Assembly (NCBI RefSeq): GCF_049310905.1
Contig: NZ_JBMEMN010000002.1
Coordinates: 62,001 to 126,000 of the forward strand
Direction: 5' to 3'
Length of the DNA stretch: 64,000 nt
Source of the DNA: Gudongella sp049310905
GTDB taxonomy: Bacteria > Bacillota > Clostridia > Tissierellales > Tissierellaceae
Below the pieces are notes generated by a model. The model worked only from the letters and a program-made list of their open reading frames with translations. It was not told the DNA's origin and did no database searches. This document shows positions 34,518-44,700 of the stretch, piece after piece. Position 1 is the first letter of the stretch. Each line of letters opens with the position of its first letter. The position numbers were made by a program, and so were the translations under genes.

Positions 34518-36608
34518 TTATGCCTTTAACATCTTGGCATTTATTGCAACAATTACAGTACTCATGCTCATCAATACCGCACCCACTGCAGGACTAAGAA
34601 CTATACCCCATGGTGCGAGTACACCTGCTGCAAGAGGTATTGCAATAATATTGTATCCAGTAGCCCACCAAAGATTTTGTATCATCTTTCTGTAGGTCTT
34701 TCTCGATAGATTCATCAAGGCTACTACATCGTTTGGATTGCTTTTTACAAGAACCACATCTGCAGTTTCCATTGCCACATCGGTTCCCGCACCGATGGCA
34801 ATGCCAAGGTCAGCTGTTGCAAGGGCAGGTGCATCGTTAACACCATCTCCGGTCATTGCAACCTTCAAGCCCTTATCCTTGATTTTCTTTATCTGATTTG
34901 CCTTGTCATCAGGAAGCACTCCAGCATATACTTCATCTATTCCAAGCTGGCCTGCAACCCAGTCAGCAACCTTCTGATTGTCACCTGTAAGCATAATTGA
35001 ATGCACTCCCATTTCCTTCAGGGCTGCAATGGCCTCCTTGGCAGTTTCCCTTACCATATCAGCAACACCAATCATCCCAATCAGTTTATCCTGGAGAAGT
35101 ACAAACACAACAGTCTTTCCCTCTTCACTCATCTTATTGAAGTGTTCTTCGTCATATGAAAGTTCCTTGTCTTGGACAAATCCAATGCTTACTACATTTA
35201 TCTTCTTTCCATCGACCTTACCCTCAATTCCCTTCCCAGTTAGGGACTGGAATTCCTGAATCTCACCAAGGTCGATTTCCCTTCCCTTGGCCTCATTGAC
35301 AATCCCGGTTGCTATTGGATGCTCAGAGTTTTGCTCGAGACTTGCTGCTATCCTTAAAACCTTGTCTTCATCATATCCTTCAGCTGGAACAATATCTGTT
35401 ACTCCGAATTCACCTTTAGTAAGAGTCCCCGTCTTGTCAAATACAACTGCATCAAGATTTCTCGCGTTCTCAAAGTTGGCTCGGTTTCTGATAAGAAGAC
35501 CCTGTTTTGCTGAAAGTGTTGTTGAAACAGCAACAACAAGAGGCGATGCAAGCCCCAATGCATGGGGACAAGTAATAACCATAACCGTTACCATTCTCTC
35601 AAGTGCCATATCAAACTCGTATCCAAGTGATAGCCACACAAAAAGTGTAATAAAACCTGCAGATAATGCCAGATAGAACAACCACTTTGCAGCACGATTG
35701 GTAAGATCCTGAGTCTTTGACCTTGAATCCTGGGCTTCCTTAACCATTGTGATAACCTGTGAAAGGTAAGAATCCTCTCCTGTCTTTTTAACCTGGACTG
35801 TCAAGGACCCTTCCTTGTTGACAGATCCACCGATTACTTCATCATCCTCTTTCTTCTCCACTGGAACAGACTCTCCCGTGAGCATTGACTCATCAACTGC
35901 AGACTTTCCGTCGACAATTATACCATCAACTGGTATCTTTTCACCGGGCTTGACAAGAACGCTGTCCTCACTTTTCAGTTCAGAAATTGGTACATCCTCG
36001 ACATTTCCATCTCCGTCGAGTCTATGTGCTTCATTTGGCATCAGCTTTACAAGTTCCTCCAATGCATTTGATGCACCCATTACTGACTTCATTTCAATCC
36101 AGTGACCAAGGAGCATGATATCAACAAGCGTAGCTAGCTCCCAGAACAGCTGATTACCATCCAATCCAAATACAACAAAACTGCTGTAACCATATGCAAT
36201 GGTGATTGCTAAGGCAATCAGGGTCATCATTCCAGGACTCTTGTCCTTCAGCTCATCCTTTGCTCCTGTTATGAAAGGCCAGCCACCATAGAAGAACACA
36301 ACAGTGGATAATCCAAAGAGGATATACATATCTCCTGAAAATCTCCAGTCAACTCCAATAAAACCCTGTATCATCGGAGATAATACAAGTATTGGAATGG
36401 TTATGATCAAAGAAATTAAGAAACGTCTCTTGAAATCCTCTACCATATCTCCATGGTCATGTCCTCCATGATCCCCATGGTCATCGTGATCATCATGATC
36501 TTTGTGTTCTTCATGATCCTTTTGTTCGTCATGATCCTTGTGTTCGTCATGATCCTTGTGTTCGTCATGATCCTCGTGTTCATGCATCTTTTCATCGTCC
36601 TTGTTCAT
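34518..36608 (-). CDS. copB: CopB-type copper-transporting P-type ATPase
   Basis: P1B-type heavy-metal exporter, 696 residues. The metal-site motif is CPH (VITCPHALGLA), which marks the CopB subgroup (copper/silver), with LTGESVPV, the phosphorylation motif DKTGTLT and GDGVND all present. Instead of CxxC domains, the first 50 residues are a His/Asp/Glu-rich tail (HKDHDEHKDHDE) that should bind metal. About eight membrane spans. The ATG at 36608 lies 8 nt after AAGGAG. It follows the multicopper oxidase by 28 nt, so the pair forms a copper-resistance unit. Confidence 0.93.
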   Translation of the reverse strand: MNKDDEKMHEHEDHDEHKDHDEHKDHDEQKDHEEHKDHDDHDDHGDHGGHDHGDMVEDFKRRFLISLIITIPILVLSPMIQGFIGVDWRFSGDMYILFGLSTVVFFYGGWPFITGAKDELKDKSPGMMTLIALAITIAYGYSSFVVFGLDGNQLFWELATLVDIMLLGHWIEMKSVMGASNALEELVKLMPNEAHRLDGDGNVEDVPISELKSEDSVLVKPGEKIPVDGIIVDGKSAVDESMLTGESVPVEKKEDDEVIGGSVNKEGSLTVQVKKTGEDSYLSQVITMVKEAQDSRSKTQDLTNRAAKWLFYLALSAGFITLFVWLSLGYEFDMALERMVTVMVITCPHALGLASPLVVAVSTTLSAKQGLLIRNRANFENARNLDAVVFDKTGTLTKGEFGVTDIVPAEGYDEDKVLRIAASLEQNSEHPIATGIVNEAKGREIDLGEIQEFQSLTGKGIEGKVDGKKINVVSIGFVQDKELSYDEEHFNKMSEEGKTVVFVLLQDKLIGMIGVADMVRETAKEAIAALKEMGVHSIMLTGDNQKVADWVAGQLGIDEVYAGVLPDDKANQIKKIKDKGLKVAMTGDGVNDAPALATADLGIAIGAGTDVAMETADVVLVKSNPNDVVALMNLSRKTYRKMIQNLWWATGYNIIAIPLAAGVLAPWGIVLSPAVGAVLMSMSTVIVAINAKMLKA
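36489..36578. repeat. 18-bp tandem repeat encoding the CopB histidine tail
   Basis: Five consecutive 18-bp units, the two best identical (36525-36542 and 36543-36560). Each encodes a six-residue His/Asp/Lys block on the minus strand. Unit number could vary by slippage, changing metal-binding capacity without a frameshift. Confidence 0.85.
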
Positions 36609-36636
36609 CAGATTCACTCCTTGTTAATATCCTTTA

Positions 36637-38106
36637 TCATTCAACCACAAACTGACCCATCATACCTGCATCCTCGTGCTCAAGTATATGGCAGTGATAC
36701 ATAAATACCCCTGTTTTTTTGAATGTGGCAATAGCTCTTACGGTCTCTCCCGGATACACTACAAATGAGTCCTTCCAGCCAGTTTCATTGGCTGCTGGCG
36801 GATTGCCATTCAGGTCAAGAATCTGAAACTGTGTTCCGTGGGCGTGGAATGGATGTACAGTTCCCCCCATCATTCCCATACCGCTTTGATTGGAGACCAC
36901 CCATATTTCAGTATCACCAAGGCTAACCACTTCATCTATCCTGTCCATATCAAACTGCTTTCCATTAATATTTACATTTGGTCCCATCCCTAGGAATACA
37001 AATTCCCTTGTCCTTGATGCATCCTGTGGATCGAGCCTATCTATTTCAGCAAGGGTAACGGGTACTGATAAATCATTCTCTCTGCCGCCATCTACCACAA
37101 ACTCCATAATGCTCCAGTCCTGGTTGGCAAGTCTAACTATTTCTCCATCTTCGTAGTCAGAGAAGTCTATCAGAATCTCAGCCCTTTCCGAAGGACCGAG
37201 AACAAGTCTGTTCATTTCCACTGGTTCTTCCAAAAATCCTCCATCTGATGCTATCTGATGGAAGCTCTGATCGTTGTCCAACCCAAGCTCAAAAATGGTC
37301 GCATTTGAACCATTGAGTATCCTAAACCTCATAAGTCCCTTTTCAACGTTTAGATATGGCTCAATTTCACCATTTGCAAGAATGACATTTCCTTGAATTC
37401 CAAACATTATATCAGGCCCTCCCAGAATATATTCAAAGGTTCCATCTTCACGGAATCTCTTATCCTGTATTACAAGTGGAATGTCGTTGATACCGTACTC
37501 CTTTGGTATATCAAGTGAATCCGACACCTCATCATCAATAATAAACAAACCTGCCAGACCCTTGTAAACCTGTCTTCCCGTATTGGATTCTGGATGAGGA
37601 TGGTACCAAAGGGTAGCTGCCGGCTGGTCGATTGTAAACTCAGGAGTCCATGTTTCTCCTGGCTGAATGCCCGAATGTGGTCCTCCATCATCCTCACCGC
37701 CAACTTCAAGTCCATGCCAATGTATTGTTGTCATCTCACCATTTATTCTGTTCTCAATATTTATAGCTACATCTTCTCCCCGTCTTGTTCTAATTACAGG
37801 TCCAAGGTAATTGCCATTGTATCCCATTGTATCTGTTTGAACTCCAGGGACAAATTCCTTGGTGCCATTTTGCGCAATTATGCGGAACTCAGCCCTGTCA
37901 GGTGAAGGATCTGTATCTTCCAGAAGTGGTGGAATTGGAAGTGTTGAATCATCCGCAAGAACCGGTGACTCAATCTCCCCTGTATCAGGCTCCTCTATTG
38001 GTATTTGATCAACAGGCTCTGGAGTCTGAGGCTGCCTGTTCATAAAAAAGAACATCCCCCATACTATTACAGCAAGACCTGCTAGAACCACTATTAGCTT
38101 TTTCAT
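36637..38106 (-). CDS. Multicopper oxidase (membrane-anchored)
   Basis: CueO/laccase-like enzyme, 489 residues, with an N-terminal signal anchor (KLIVVLAGLAVIVWGMFFFM) and a Pro/Glu-rich linker, so it acts outside the membrane. Copper ligands are seen in HWHGLEVGG, WYHPHPES, HPFHAHGTQF and HCHILEHEDAGMM. It probably oxidises Cu(I) to Cu(II) next to CopB. Such oxidases need O2, which is notable in an apparent anaerobe and points to oxygen exposure or tolerance. Start ATG 38106 follows AGGTGA. Confidence 0.92.
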   Translation of the reverse strand: MKKLIVVLAGLAVIVWGMFFFMNRQPQTPEPVDQIPIEEPDTGEIESPVLADDSTLPIPPLLEDTDPSPDRAEFRIIAQNGTKEFVPGVQTDTMGYNGNYLGPVIRTRRGEDVAINIENRINGEMTTIHWHGLEVGGEDDGGPHSGIQPGETWTPEFTIDQPAATLWYHPHPESNTGRQVYKGLAGLFIIDDEVSDSLDIPKEYGINDIPLVIQDKRFREDGTFEYILGGPDIMFGIQGNVILANGEIEPYLNVEKGLMRFRILNGSNATIFELGLDNDQSFHQIASDGGFLEEPVEMNRLVLGPSERAEILIDFSDYEDGEIVRLANQDWSIMEFVVDGGRENDLSVPVTLAEIDRLDPQDASRTREFVFLGMGPNVNINGKQFDMDRIDEVVSLGDTEIWVVSNQSGMGMMGGTVHPFHAHGTQFQILDLNGNPPAANETGWKDSFVVYPGETVRAIATFKKTGVFMYHCHILEHEDAGMMGQFVVE

Positions 38107-38227
38107 TAAGCTCACCTATACCCTTCTATGTTAAACAATTTTATGTTTATCCCTATTATCCTTAATACCCGAAACAGGTGAGATTAACAACATAGTCCAG
38201 TTAAGGACATATGTCTGGGCATAAGTA

Positions 38228-38250
38228 AAGCGGACAACTTGTCCGCTTAT
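38228..38250 (-). terminator. Hairpin overlapping the DUF1801 gene stop
   Basis: A palindromic stem AAGCGGACAA/TTGTCCGCTT with a 1-nt centre is followed on the minus strand by TTTACTT. It probably ends the DUF1801 transcript. Confidence 0.55.
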
Positions 38251-38615
38251 CTCCAAAACTTGGTCATCTCCTTCTTATCTTCAATATTGTATTCTATCAT
38301 CCTTTCGATTAGTTCAAAATCAACTTTTTCCTTCCACTTTATCTTCATGATCATCTTGGTTCTCTCATAGCCCGACTTCTTGATATCTTCATCAAAGATA
38401 TCCAAAACAGCTGTCTCAGGGGACAGGGAGATATGCCCCTTGGAGATGCTGAAACCAATTATATATGTCCCGTGGTCGCTGAACATAGGCTGGTTCCACT
38501 TTATTTCCTCCTTGAGCTGCGGATACTTCTCCTTAATATGGTCAAGTATCATCTTCACCCGTTCCCTTTTGTCCGGTTCATCTATTCCATCAATAAATTC
38601 CTTGTGTGTGTTCAT
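38247..38615 (-). CDS. DUF1801 (iron-chaperone-like) domain protein
   Basis: A 122-residue soluble protein with the DUF1801/YdhG pattern: PQLKEEIKWNQPMFSDHGTY near residue 33 and SKGHISLSPE. Members have been suggested to act like frataxin, but function is not settled. AGGAGG precedes the ATG. Single gene between terminators. Confidence 0.8.
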   Translation of the reverse strand: MNTHKEFIDGIDEPDKRERVKMILDHIKEKYPQLKEEIKWNQPMFSDHGTYIIGFSISKGHISLSPETAVLDIFDEDIKKSGYERTKMIMKIKWKEKVDFELIERMIEYNIEDKKEMTKFWR

Positions 38616-38710
38616 CCATAATCCCTCCTTGATGGTATGATACCCTTAATATATCGTTATGCCAACATTTAAAGACAAGAACAGCTGCTGAAATTTGTAT
38701 TTTTAGTAAA

Positions 38711-38738
38711 TAAAAAAGCGGGTATACCCGCTTTTTAG
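38711..38738 (-). terminator. Terminator after the PNPOx-like gene
   Basis: The stem AAAAAGCGGG/CCCGCTTTTT with loop TATA is followed by a T run on the minus strand. Confidence 0.85.
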
Positions 38739-38743
38739 AATTA

Positions 38744-39235
38744 CTATTTAGTATTCTTCGCCCTTACATACTCAATTGCTTCCTTTCCAGTTATATGCTC
38801 CACATCAATGGCAATTATGTGTGATGTCTTGCAGCCCTGGATTTCCTTTATGTTTACTTCCTCAGGCAGATTCCCGGAGTACTTGTCCACCAAGGCCTTA
38901 AAGCCTTCATACCACTCATCACCCTCAACAATCCTGGCCTTTCCAAATGCAATCACACTTCTAAAATATGTAGTGTACTCCTCACTTACGATGGTATCCT
39001 CATCAACTACTGCAAAGGAAACCTTGGGATTCTTTGTTATGGAATCCACCTTATGACCAGATTTGGCTGAGTGATAATATATCTTATCATTGTAATATAC
39101 ATAGCTCACAGGTACAGCGTAGGGATAACCCTCATCCCCATGGCAAGCTAGCACACCATTTGTACCTCTACTCAATACTGCTCTAGTATCCTCATCTGAA
39201 AGCAGCTGCTTCTTTCTTCTCATTTCTCTGAACAT
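38744..39235 (-). CDS. Pyridoxamine 5'-phosphate oxidase-like flavoprotein (NimA type)
   Basis: A split-barrel FMN protein of 163 residues. The N-terminal RRKKQLLSDEDTRAVLSRGT and GYPYAVPVSYVYYND are typical of the nitroimidazole-resistance-like branch. Probably a redox or reductase protein of unknown substrate. The ATG at 39235 is 7 nt after GGGGGA. Confidence 0.85.
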   Translation of the reverse strand: MFREMRRKKQLLSDEDTRAVLSRGTNGVLACHGDEGYPYAVPVSYVYYNDKIYYHSAKSGHKVDSITKNPKVSFAVVDEDTIVSEEYTTYFRSVIAFGKARIVEGDEWYEGFKALVDKYSGNLPEEVNIKEIQGCKTSHIIAIDVEHITGKEAIEYVRAKNTK

Positions 39236-39281
39236 CACACATTCCCCCAATAATATAATCTATCCATTCTAAATGGAAATG

Positions 39282-39818
39282 CTATTCAAACACACTTGAA
39301 ACCTTGTCATTAAACTCCTGGTAGAGCTCCATATCCCCCAGGTCACTCAAGGCGTCAACAAGTGATATATAATACCACTTCTGCTCCTCATATCCTGCAT
39401 TGAACCTTTCCCAGAGAGCATCTCCATAGGCTACCAAATCAGCCTCAATATCCATGATATTTGAAAGCTTGTCACAAAGTGCGATCATCTTAACATCCCT
39501 TGAAGCGTTCCTGAGATGCTCAACGGTATGGTTTTTCCTCTGATTCCAAGGCAAGGTCCTGTCTGGCTCCGATTCCAGTTTTATCAGCTTCAGAATCTCC
39601 TCTCCAAACTCACTTCTAAGCTCATCCTCAGTTGTATCAGTATCCTCAAGTGTGTCGTGGAGTATTCCAGCAATTACAACTTCATCTCCCATACCTGCCT
39701 TTGACAGAAGAATTCCAACGTGTAAAGGGTGCTCGATGTAAGGAAAATCCGTCCCCTTTCTCATCTGGTCCCCATGTGCCTTCACTGCAAATCTAATGGC
39801 CTTCTTTATTCTTATCAT
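39282..39818 (-). CDS. HD-domain phosphohydrolase (RelA/SpoT HD-like)
   Basis: A 178-residue metal-dependent hydrolase resembling the isolated HD domain of SpoT-type (p)ppGpp hydrolases: HGDQMRKGTDFPYIEHPLHV, the metal pair in ILHDTLEDTDTT, and ALCDKLSNIMD. It could hydrolyse (p)ppGpp or another nucleotide. The ATG at 39818 has GGAGG 8 nt upstream; the earlier in-frame codons are not needed. Confidence 0.88.
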   Translation of the reverse strand: MIRIKKAIRFAVKAHGDQMRKGTDFPYIEHPLHVGILLSKAGMGDEVVIAGILHDTLEDTDTTEDELRSEFGEEILKLIKLESEPDRTLPWNQRKNHTVEHLRNASRDVKMIALCDKLSNIMDIEADLVAYGDALWERFNAGYEEQKWYYISLVDALSDLGDMELYQEFNDKVSSVFE

Positions 39819-39892
39819 ATAGATTTCCTCCTTTGGGTTGCCCAAAGCATCTACCGAAAACCTCAAACAGTATTATTTTATCACATCAACCA

Positions 39893-39924
39893 ATAAAAAA
39901 CCCACCACAAAAGTGATGAGTTAA
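39893..39924 (-). terminator. Terminator after the coiled-coil gene
   Basis: A 10-bp stem with G-U pairs (39899-39908 with 39913-39922) is followed by TTTTTT on the minus strand. Confidence 0.65.
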
Positions 39925-39927
39925 CAT

Positions 39928-40474
39928 TTAAACTATTCTCTTTTGAATCATTCTTATATCAACCTCATGCCTGCCAAGGATTTCCTTGAACACCTGGTTT
40001 TCCTCAATAATCCTATCAAGCTTTGAATTGGTTTCTTCTCTAAATTCTGTAAGAAATACAGTCTGCTCAATTACTCCATCTAATCTATGAATAATTCTTC
40101 TTTGACCCTCTTCAAGATTTCCGACTCTTCCCTCAAGGCTATCCATCCTAGTTTCGAGCTTATCCATTCTTACTTCAAGCTTTTTCTGTCCTTCTTCAAG
40201 CTTATCCATTCTTACTTCAAGCTTTTTCTGTCCTTCTTCAAGCTTATCCATTCTTACTTCAAGCTTTTTCTGTCCNNNNNNNNNNNNNNNNNNNNNNNNN
40301 NNNNNNNNNNNNNNNNNNNNNNNNNNNNNNNNNNNNNNNNNNNNNNNNNNNNNNNNNNNNNNNNNNNNNNNNNNNTTCTTCAAGCTTGTCCATTCTGCCT
40401 TCAAGCTTGCCTTGACCCACCTTCAGATCCTTTAATTCCTCCAGCACTATCCTTTGAAATTCTTCATTGGTCAT
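39928..40474 (-). CDS. Coiled-coil repeat protein interrupted by an assembly gap
   Basis: The start is clear (MTNEEFQRIVLEELKDLKVG at 40474, with GGAGG upstream) and so is the end, but 100 N at 40276-40375 hide the middle. The visible part repeats a 14-residue unit, MDKLEEGQKKLEVR, predicting a long coiled coil, and ends in a helical tail with HRLDGVIEQTVFLTEF. The two visible halves are out of frame across exactly 100 bases, so the true gap length differs from 100. Function unknown; such proteins often sit next to mobile or defence DNA. Confidence 0.75.
40156..40275. repeat. 42-bp tandem repeat next to the N gap
   Basis: Nearly three copies of a 42-bp unit encode MDKLEEGQKKLEVR on the minus strand and run directly into the gap; the far side (40376 on) resumes within the same kind of unit. 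Confidence 0.85.
40276..40375. other. Assembly gap of 100 N
   Basis: Exactly 100 undetermined bases inside a tandem repeat. The length is a placeholder for an unresolved or collapsed array. Confidence 0.95.
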
Positions 40475-40612
40475 AAGGCCACCTCCACAATTTCATCCGT
40501 AGGGATATTATATCACAAATCCTGTACGAAATTATTAACTATATTTTATCATAATATCGTTAACCGTACAAGTGTTCGATTAATTTTTCTTAATATTTTT
40601 TCTGCCAGAAAC

Positions 40613-41782
40613 TTATACAATGGCCTCCTGCTCAAGTTTGATGTTGTTCTCCAACATATACTCTATTGTTTCCTTGTACTGGCTGTTTAAAAGCTTTTTC
40701 AGCCTTTTTTTATCGTTCTCAGTAAGAGGTTTGCCGTACTCTTTATGCTTCTTCAAGGTATCTATATCCATTTTATAAGGCATGAAGCTAACAGCAGTTG
40801 TATCCTTTAAATGTTCGAGGATAAGGAACCCTCCTGCATCGATATCTCCAAAGTGATAGTAAGTGGCATCAGAGTTTTGATCATAGAGCATTTTTATAAA
40901 ATCCCTTCTCACCCTGTTATGAAATCCACCTAAATAGATTACAAAATAGTCCTTCTCTTGAAAGCTATGAAAAGTTGTTAGATTTTCGACAGTCATTACC
41001 TTTCCCCTGAAAACCTTAACAGAATCAATATCACCAAGCATACTGGATGATATTGCAATATCCGAAGATAGCCTACTTAAATCAATTTCCTGGCCGGAAA
41101 GACATACCTTGCCTGCTCCCTTGAAATTAACGTGTGTGGGAGTTCTGACAAGATTGAAGTTTCCAAGAATCTCATCTTTTTCAGGAAAGTCTCCATATTC
41201 GAATAGCAGACTTTCAACCCTGCTCTGTATGTTCCCAAAGGCTTTTGAATCATTATAAAGTTGAACCGAGAACTCCCTTATAAATTGCTCGTTTTCAAGC
41301 TTTTCCAGCTCTTTTACTGCAAGAAGAATTCTTTCAAATTCACCGAAATCGCCTAAGAAGAACCTTACACTCCTATTTTCCTGAAGCCTCTTAAGCTGAT
41401 CTGCCAAATAACCATCTAGAATTCTACCATAACCCAGGTACTCTTTTAATATGCCTTCCAATCTGTAATTGATTTCACTTTTAGGTGTCCTGTTTAGATA
41501 CTTGTAGGCTTCATTTATTGTCTCAGTTTTGAGGTAAACCTCCCTGATAACACCTCCACCTGATTTTTTTGATATCACCAGACCCTTTCTCATCAAGACT
41601 TCAACTTCTTCGTTAATGTCCCTAAAAAGACTGTAATTTGAATGGTCATCGTACTTTGGAAACAATGCTGAAATCCTTACCTTAAAACTTTGGTTCACTT
41701 TGTTGCTTCCCTTAAAACTCTTGCTGTTTTCATACTTGTCCAAAAGCTCACTCAGGATTGCTTTTTCATATTTGCCCATCAT
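40613..41782 (-). CDS. jetD: Wadjet subunit JetD (TOPRIM nuclease)
   Basis: A 389-residue protein with an N-terminal helical region binding the SMC-like partner and a C-terminal DUF2220/TOPRIM nuclease: MTVENLTTFHSF gives the TOPRIM glutamate and YYHFGDIDAGGFLILEHL the D-x-D motif. In Wadjet, JetD cuts closed circular DNA extruded by the JetABC motor. The ATG overlaps the jetC stop (CTATGATG), so it is coupled. Last gene of the system. Confidence 0.9.
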   Translation of the reverse strand: MMGKYEKAILSELLDKYENSKSFKGSNKVNQSFKVRISALFPKYDDHSNYSLFRDINEEVEVLMRKGLVISKKSGGGVIREVYLKTETINEAYKYLNRTPKSEINYRLEGILKEYLGYGRILDGYLADQLKRLQENRSVRFFLGDFGEFERILLAVKELEKLENEQFIREFSVQLYNDSKAFGNIQSRVESLLFEYGDFPEKDEILGNFNLVRTPTHVNFKGAGKVCLSGQEIDLSRLSSDIAISSSMLGDIDSVKVFRGKVMTVENLTTFHSFQEKDYFVIYLGGFHNRVRRDFIKMLYDQNSDATYYHFGDIDAGGFLILEHLKDTTAVSFMPYKMDIDTLKKHKEYGKPLTENDKKRLKKLLNSQYKETIEYMLENNIKLEQEAIV

Positions 41783-44700
41783 AGGTCATACACCTCTACA
41801 ATCGCATTGTTTCCTTCCCTGATAGCCAATAGAACAGTGTCAACCTTCTCACCTATTATCTCCATCTTGCCTGGGGGCGTAGCCAATATTATCTGGAAAT
41901 TCTGGCTGTTAAAGAAGTCCATCATTGATGCAATTCTATTATCATCCATCTTGTCAAAAGCCTCATCCAGCATAATTATTCTAATGGTATTACCCGCCCT
42001 GTAAAGCTGCACAAAGGAGGCTGCTATGGCAACATAATAAGGGGTCTGGGTCTCCCCGCCGCTTTTCTCGCCATATATGTTTGAAAACCTCTGGCTGGTG
42101 CCATCCTTCTTTTCAACGATGATATCATAGTCGAGATAGCTCCTGTAGTCTGTATACTCCAGAATCACCTTGTCGCCCATGTCATCATATGCAGTTAACT
42201 TGTCGAAAAGGTCGCCGATTTCCTCCTTGTACTGACTTTCAAAGCTGTAGCGAAACATCTGGCTGCCTCCGGTATTCTGATCTGACATAATCATCTGATA
42301 CAGCCTTTCCTTCTTCTTGTTGTTTGTAATCTCAAACTTATAGCTGTCATCCCCGTAATAAATGCCTCTTAGAGCCTTATTCAGCTGCCTGAACTCAAGC
42401 CTCGCACTTTCAATGTTCTCCTTTATTCTGGCAAGGAAGGATTCCTTAAACTCAAGCTCGCAATTATCCTTGGCTTTTGCCAGCTCATCCTCGAATTTGA
42501 CTATATCAGATGAAACGAGTTTGTGGTGCTCCTTGATAAAGTCCTCCATTGCCTCTCGCCCGGTACCAAAATCACAGTCATATTTGCTGCAATAATCCCT
42601 TTGCATATCCTTCAGCAGATCTGTTAGCTTGATCATTGTATTCTCCAAACCCTGTGTGTAGGGAGAGAAGTTTGTAATTATTATTTCCGGTGACTTGGAT
42701 CTTGACTGCTCCTGAAATTTAAACATTCCTTCTTCGAAGGCAACAGGCTCACTATCTCTTAATTTTTCAAAGATAGCTTGCTTATAATCAAAATTTCTGT
42801 TCAGATCAACCAATCTAGCCTTGTTCGACTCCACATCCTTTTCTAGACTTGTGCAGAGTGATGTATAATCCCTGCTTTCCTTGCGAAGCTTCTGCACCTT
42901 TTTACTGCATTCTGTAATCTCAAGCTGAATCTCAAGATATGTGGGATTGCTTCTCGCTTGATCAAGCTCCTTTTTCTTTATATACAGGTTTTCATCAATT
43001 CTAGCAAGCTCATCAGGAGCAGAGATATTTTCCTTTATGGTATCCATATGGCATAAATCCAGTGCCTCCAACACAAGTTCATGCTTGTTCACAACGCTTC
43101 TGTGAGATGCCAGCTCAGTCACTGCTTCCTCAAGCTCACTTTCCCTAATTTCAAGCTGTTTCTTATATGCAATCGCTCCAATGTAGGGCGGATTATAAAC
43201 CTTTTCATTTATCTTTCTAACAGCATAATTCTGATACAACATGCACCCTTCAGTAACAGCTACTTTATGCTTCTTCAGATCCTCAAGCCTAGAGCACCTT
43301 GTCACTCTGTTCAATAGGTAATATGCATATGATCTTGCATATCGATTGTTGCTGGTGACATAATATGCCAGAGATGACCGGTCAGCCTCAAGCTCAAGAT
43401 CTAGTTTTTCAGTGTTTACAAGCCCAACAGAATGAATCCTGTCCCTTACTCTGTTGTATGTATGTAGTGCAATTTCGTAATATCTTGGGTCCACAATCAG
43501 GTAGAACCTTTGGGTGTTTAGATAACCCTCAATGGCATTTTGCCATGAAGGATTGGTGATTTCCAGAAGCTCCGAGAAAATCCAGACATTTGCAGCTATT
43601 CCGCGCTTCTTGAATTCAGCAAGTATTTCCTCCCTAAGCTGGACTGTACTGTCTGGATACAGGAGCTTCTTATTCTGTAGATCCTTTATCTCTTCCTGTA
43701 GCTTTCTTCTCCTATACTCAAGCTCATTGATTTTTTGATTTGTACTGTAGAGCTGTTTGTTATAAAATCTCTTGTTCCTTTTGACCATTCCCTCCATTTC
43801 GTATGCCATTTCCAATTTTTCTTCCAATGAACCTTGCGGTTTGCCCAGGTCATCTATTTGGTTCTTGGTGATGGAGGAACTACCCTCCTTAAAGAGCAGT
43901 TCAAAAGCATTTTGGCATTTCTTCAGCATGCTGGAAAGTCTGGCTATCTTTTCCGAGAGATGCCCCTTTTCCTTTTCCATTGACCTGATTTCATTCTCAA
44001 TATCCTGGATCAGTCTTGTGACCTCATTGTTCTGATGGGCAGCTTCAAGACCTATCAGCCTGTTATTTTCGCTTTCATATGCCTTCTCGGTCTCGCTTCC
44101 TCTTAGGATTGCATTTTCATGTCTTCCCTTTATCAGAAATATTTCCCTTTCTAACTTATCCATTTCATTCTTAAGCTTCTCAAGTCCGGCTTTTTGTAGA
44201 AGTATTTCATTGACCTTCTTATCATTTTCCTTTGATTGGATTTCCTCTTCCTTGACAAGAATGCTTTCAAGGGAATCAATCTTGTTACTCGTCTTTACCA
44301 TAAGATCCTCAAAATCCTTCAATAGCCGTATGTTTTTTCTAAGCGAATCAACCTCAATTCTTTTCTCGGAAAGAATAAACTTGTTGATAAAGTCCTTTAC
44401 ATTATCCATGGGCTTAAATGCAAGGGACTTGGGAATCATATCAAAAAATCGATCCTCCAGGTTTCCAAGCCTTCTCCCAAATCTCTGCTTGGCTTCACCC
44501 ATCTGGCTTATGAGCTCAACCTTCCTATCATTTCGTCTGAATTCACCCTTCATTGATGGCCTACCGTCGGTTATAAAAGCAAGCTCATCAAGCTTGCACT
44601 CTTCCACAAACCATCTGGTATCAAGCTTTGCTTCCTCATCACGAGACTCTATCATTGCACCAAGAGTAAAATACTTTGCATTTGTTTCCTCAAAGAACTC

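Noticed and set aside
36489..36578. A CRISPR or intergenic repeat
   Set aside because: The repeats are contiguous, in frame and inside copB.
40087..40476. Plus-strand frame through the N gap
   Set aside because: It is the mirror of the coiled-coil repeat and depends on undetermined bases.
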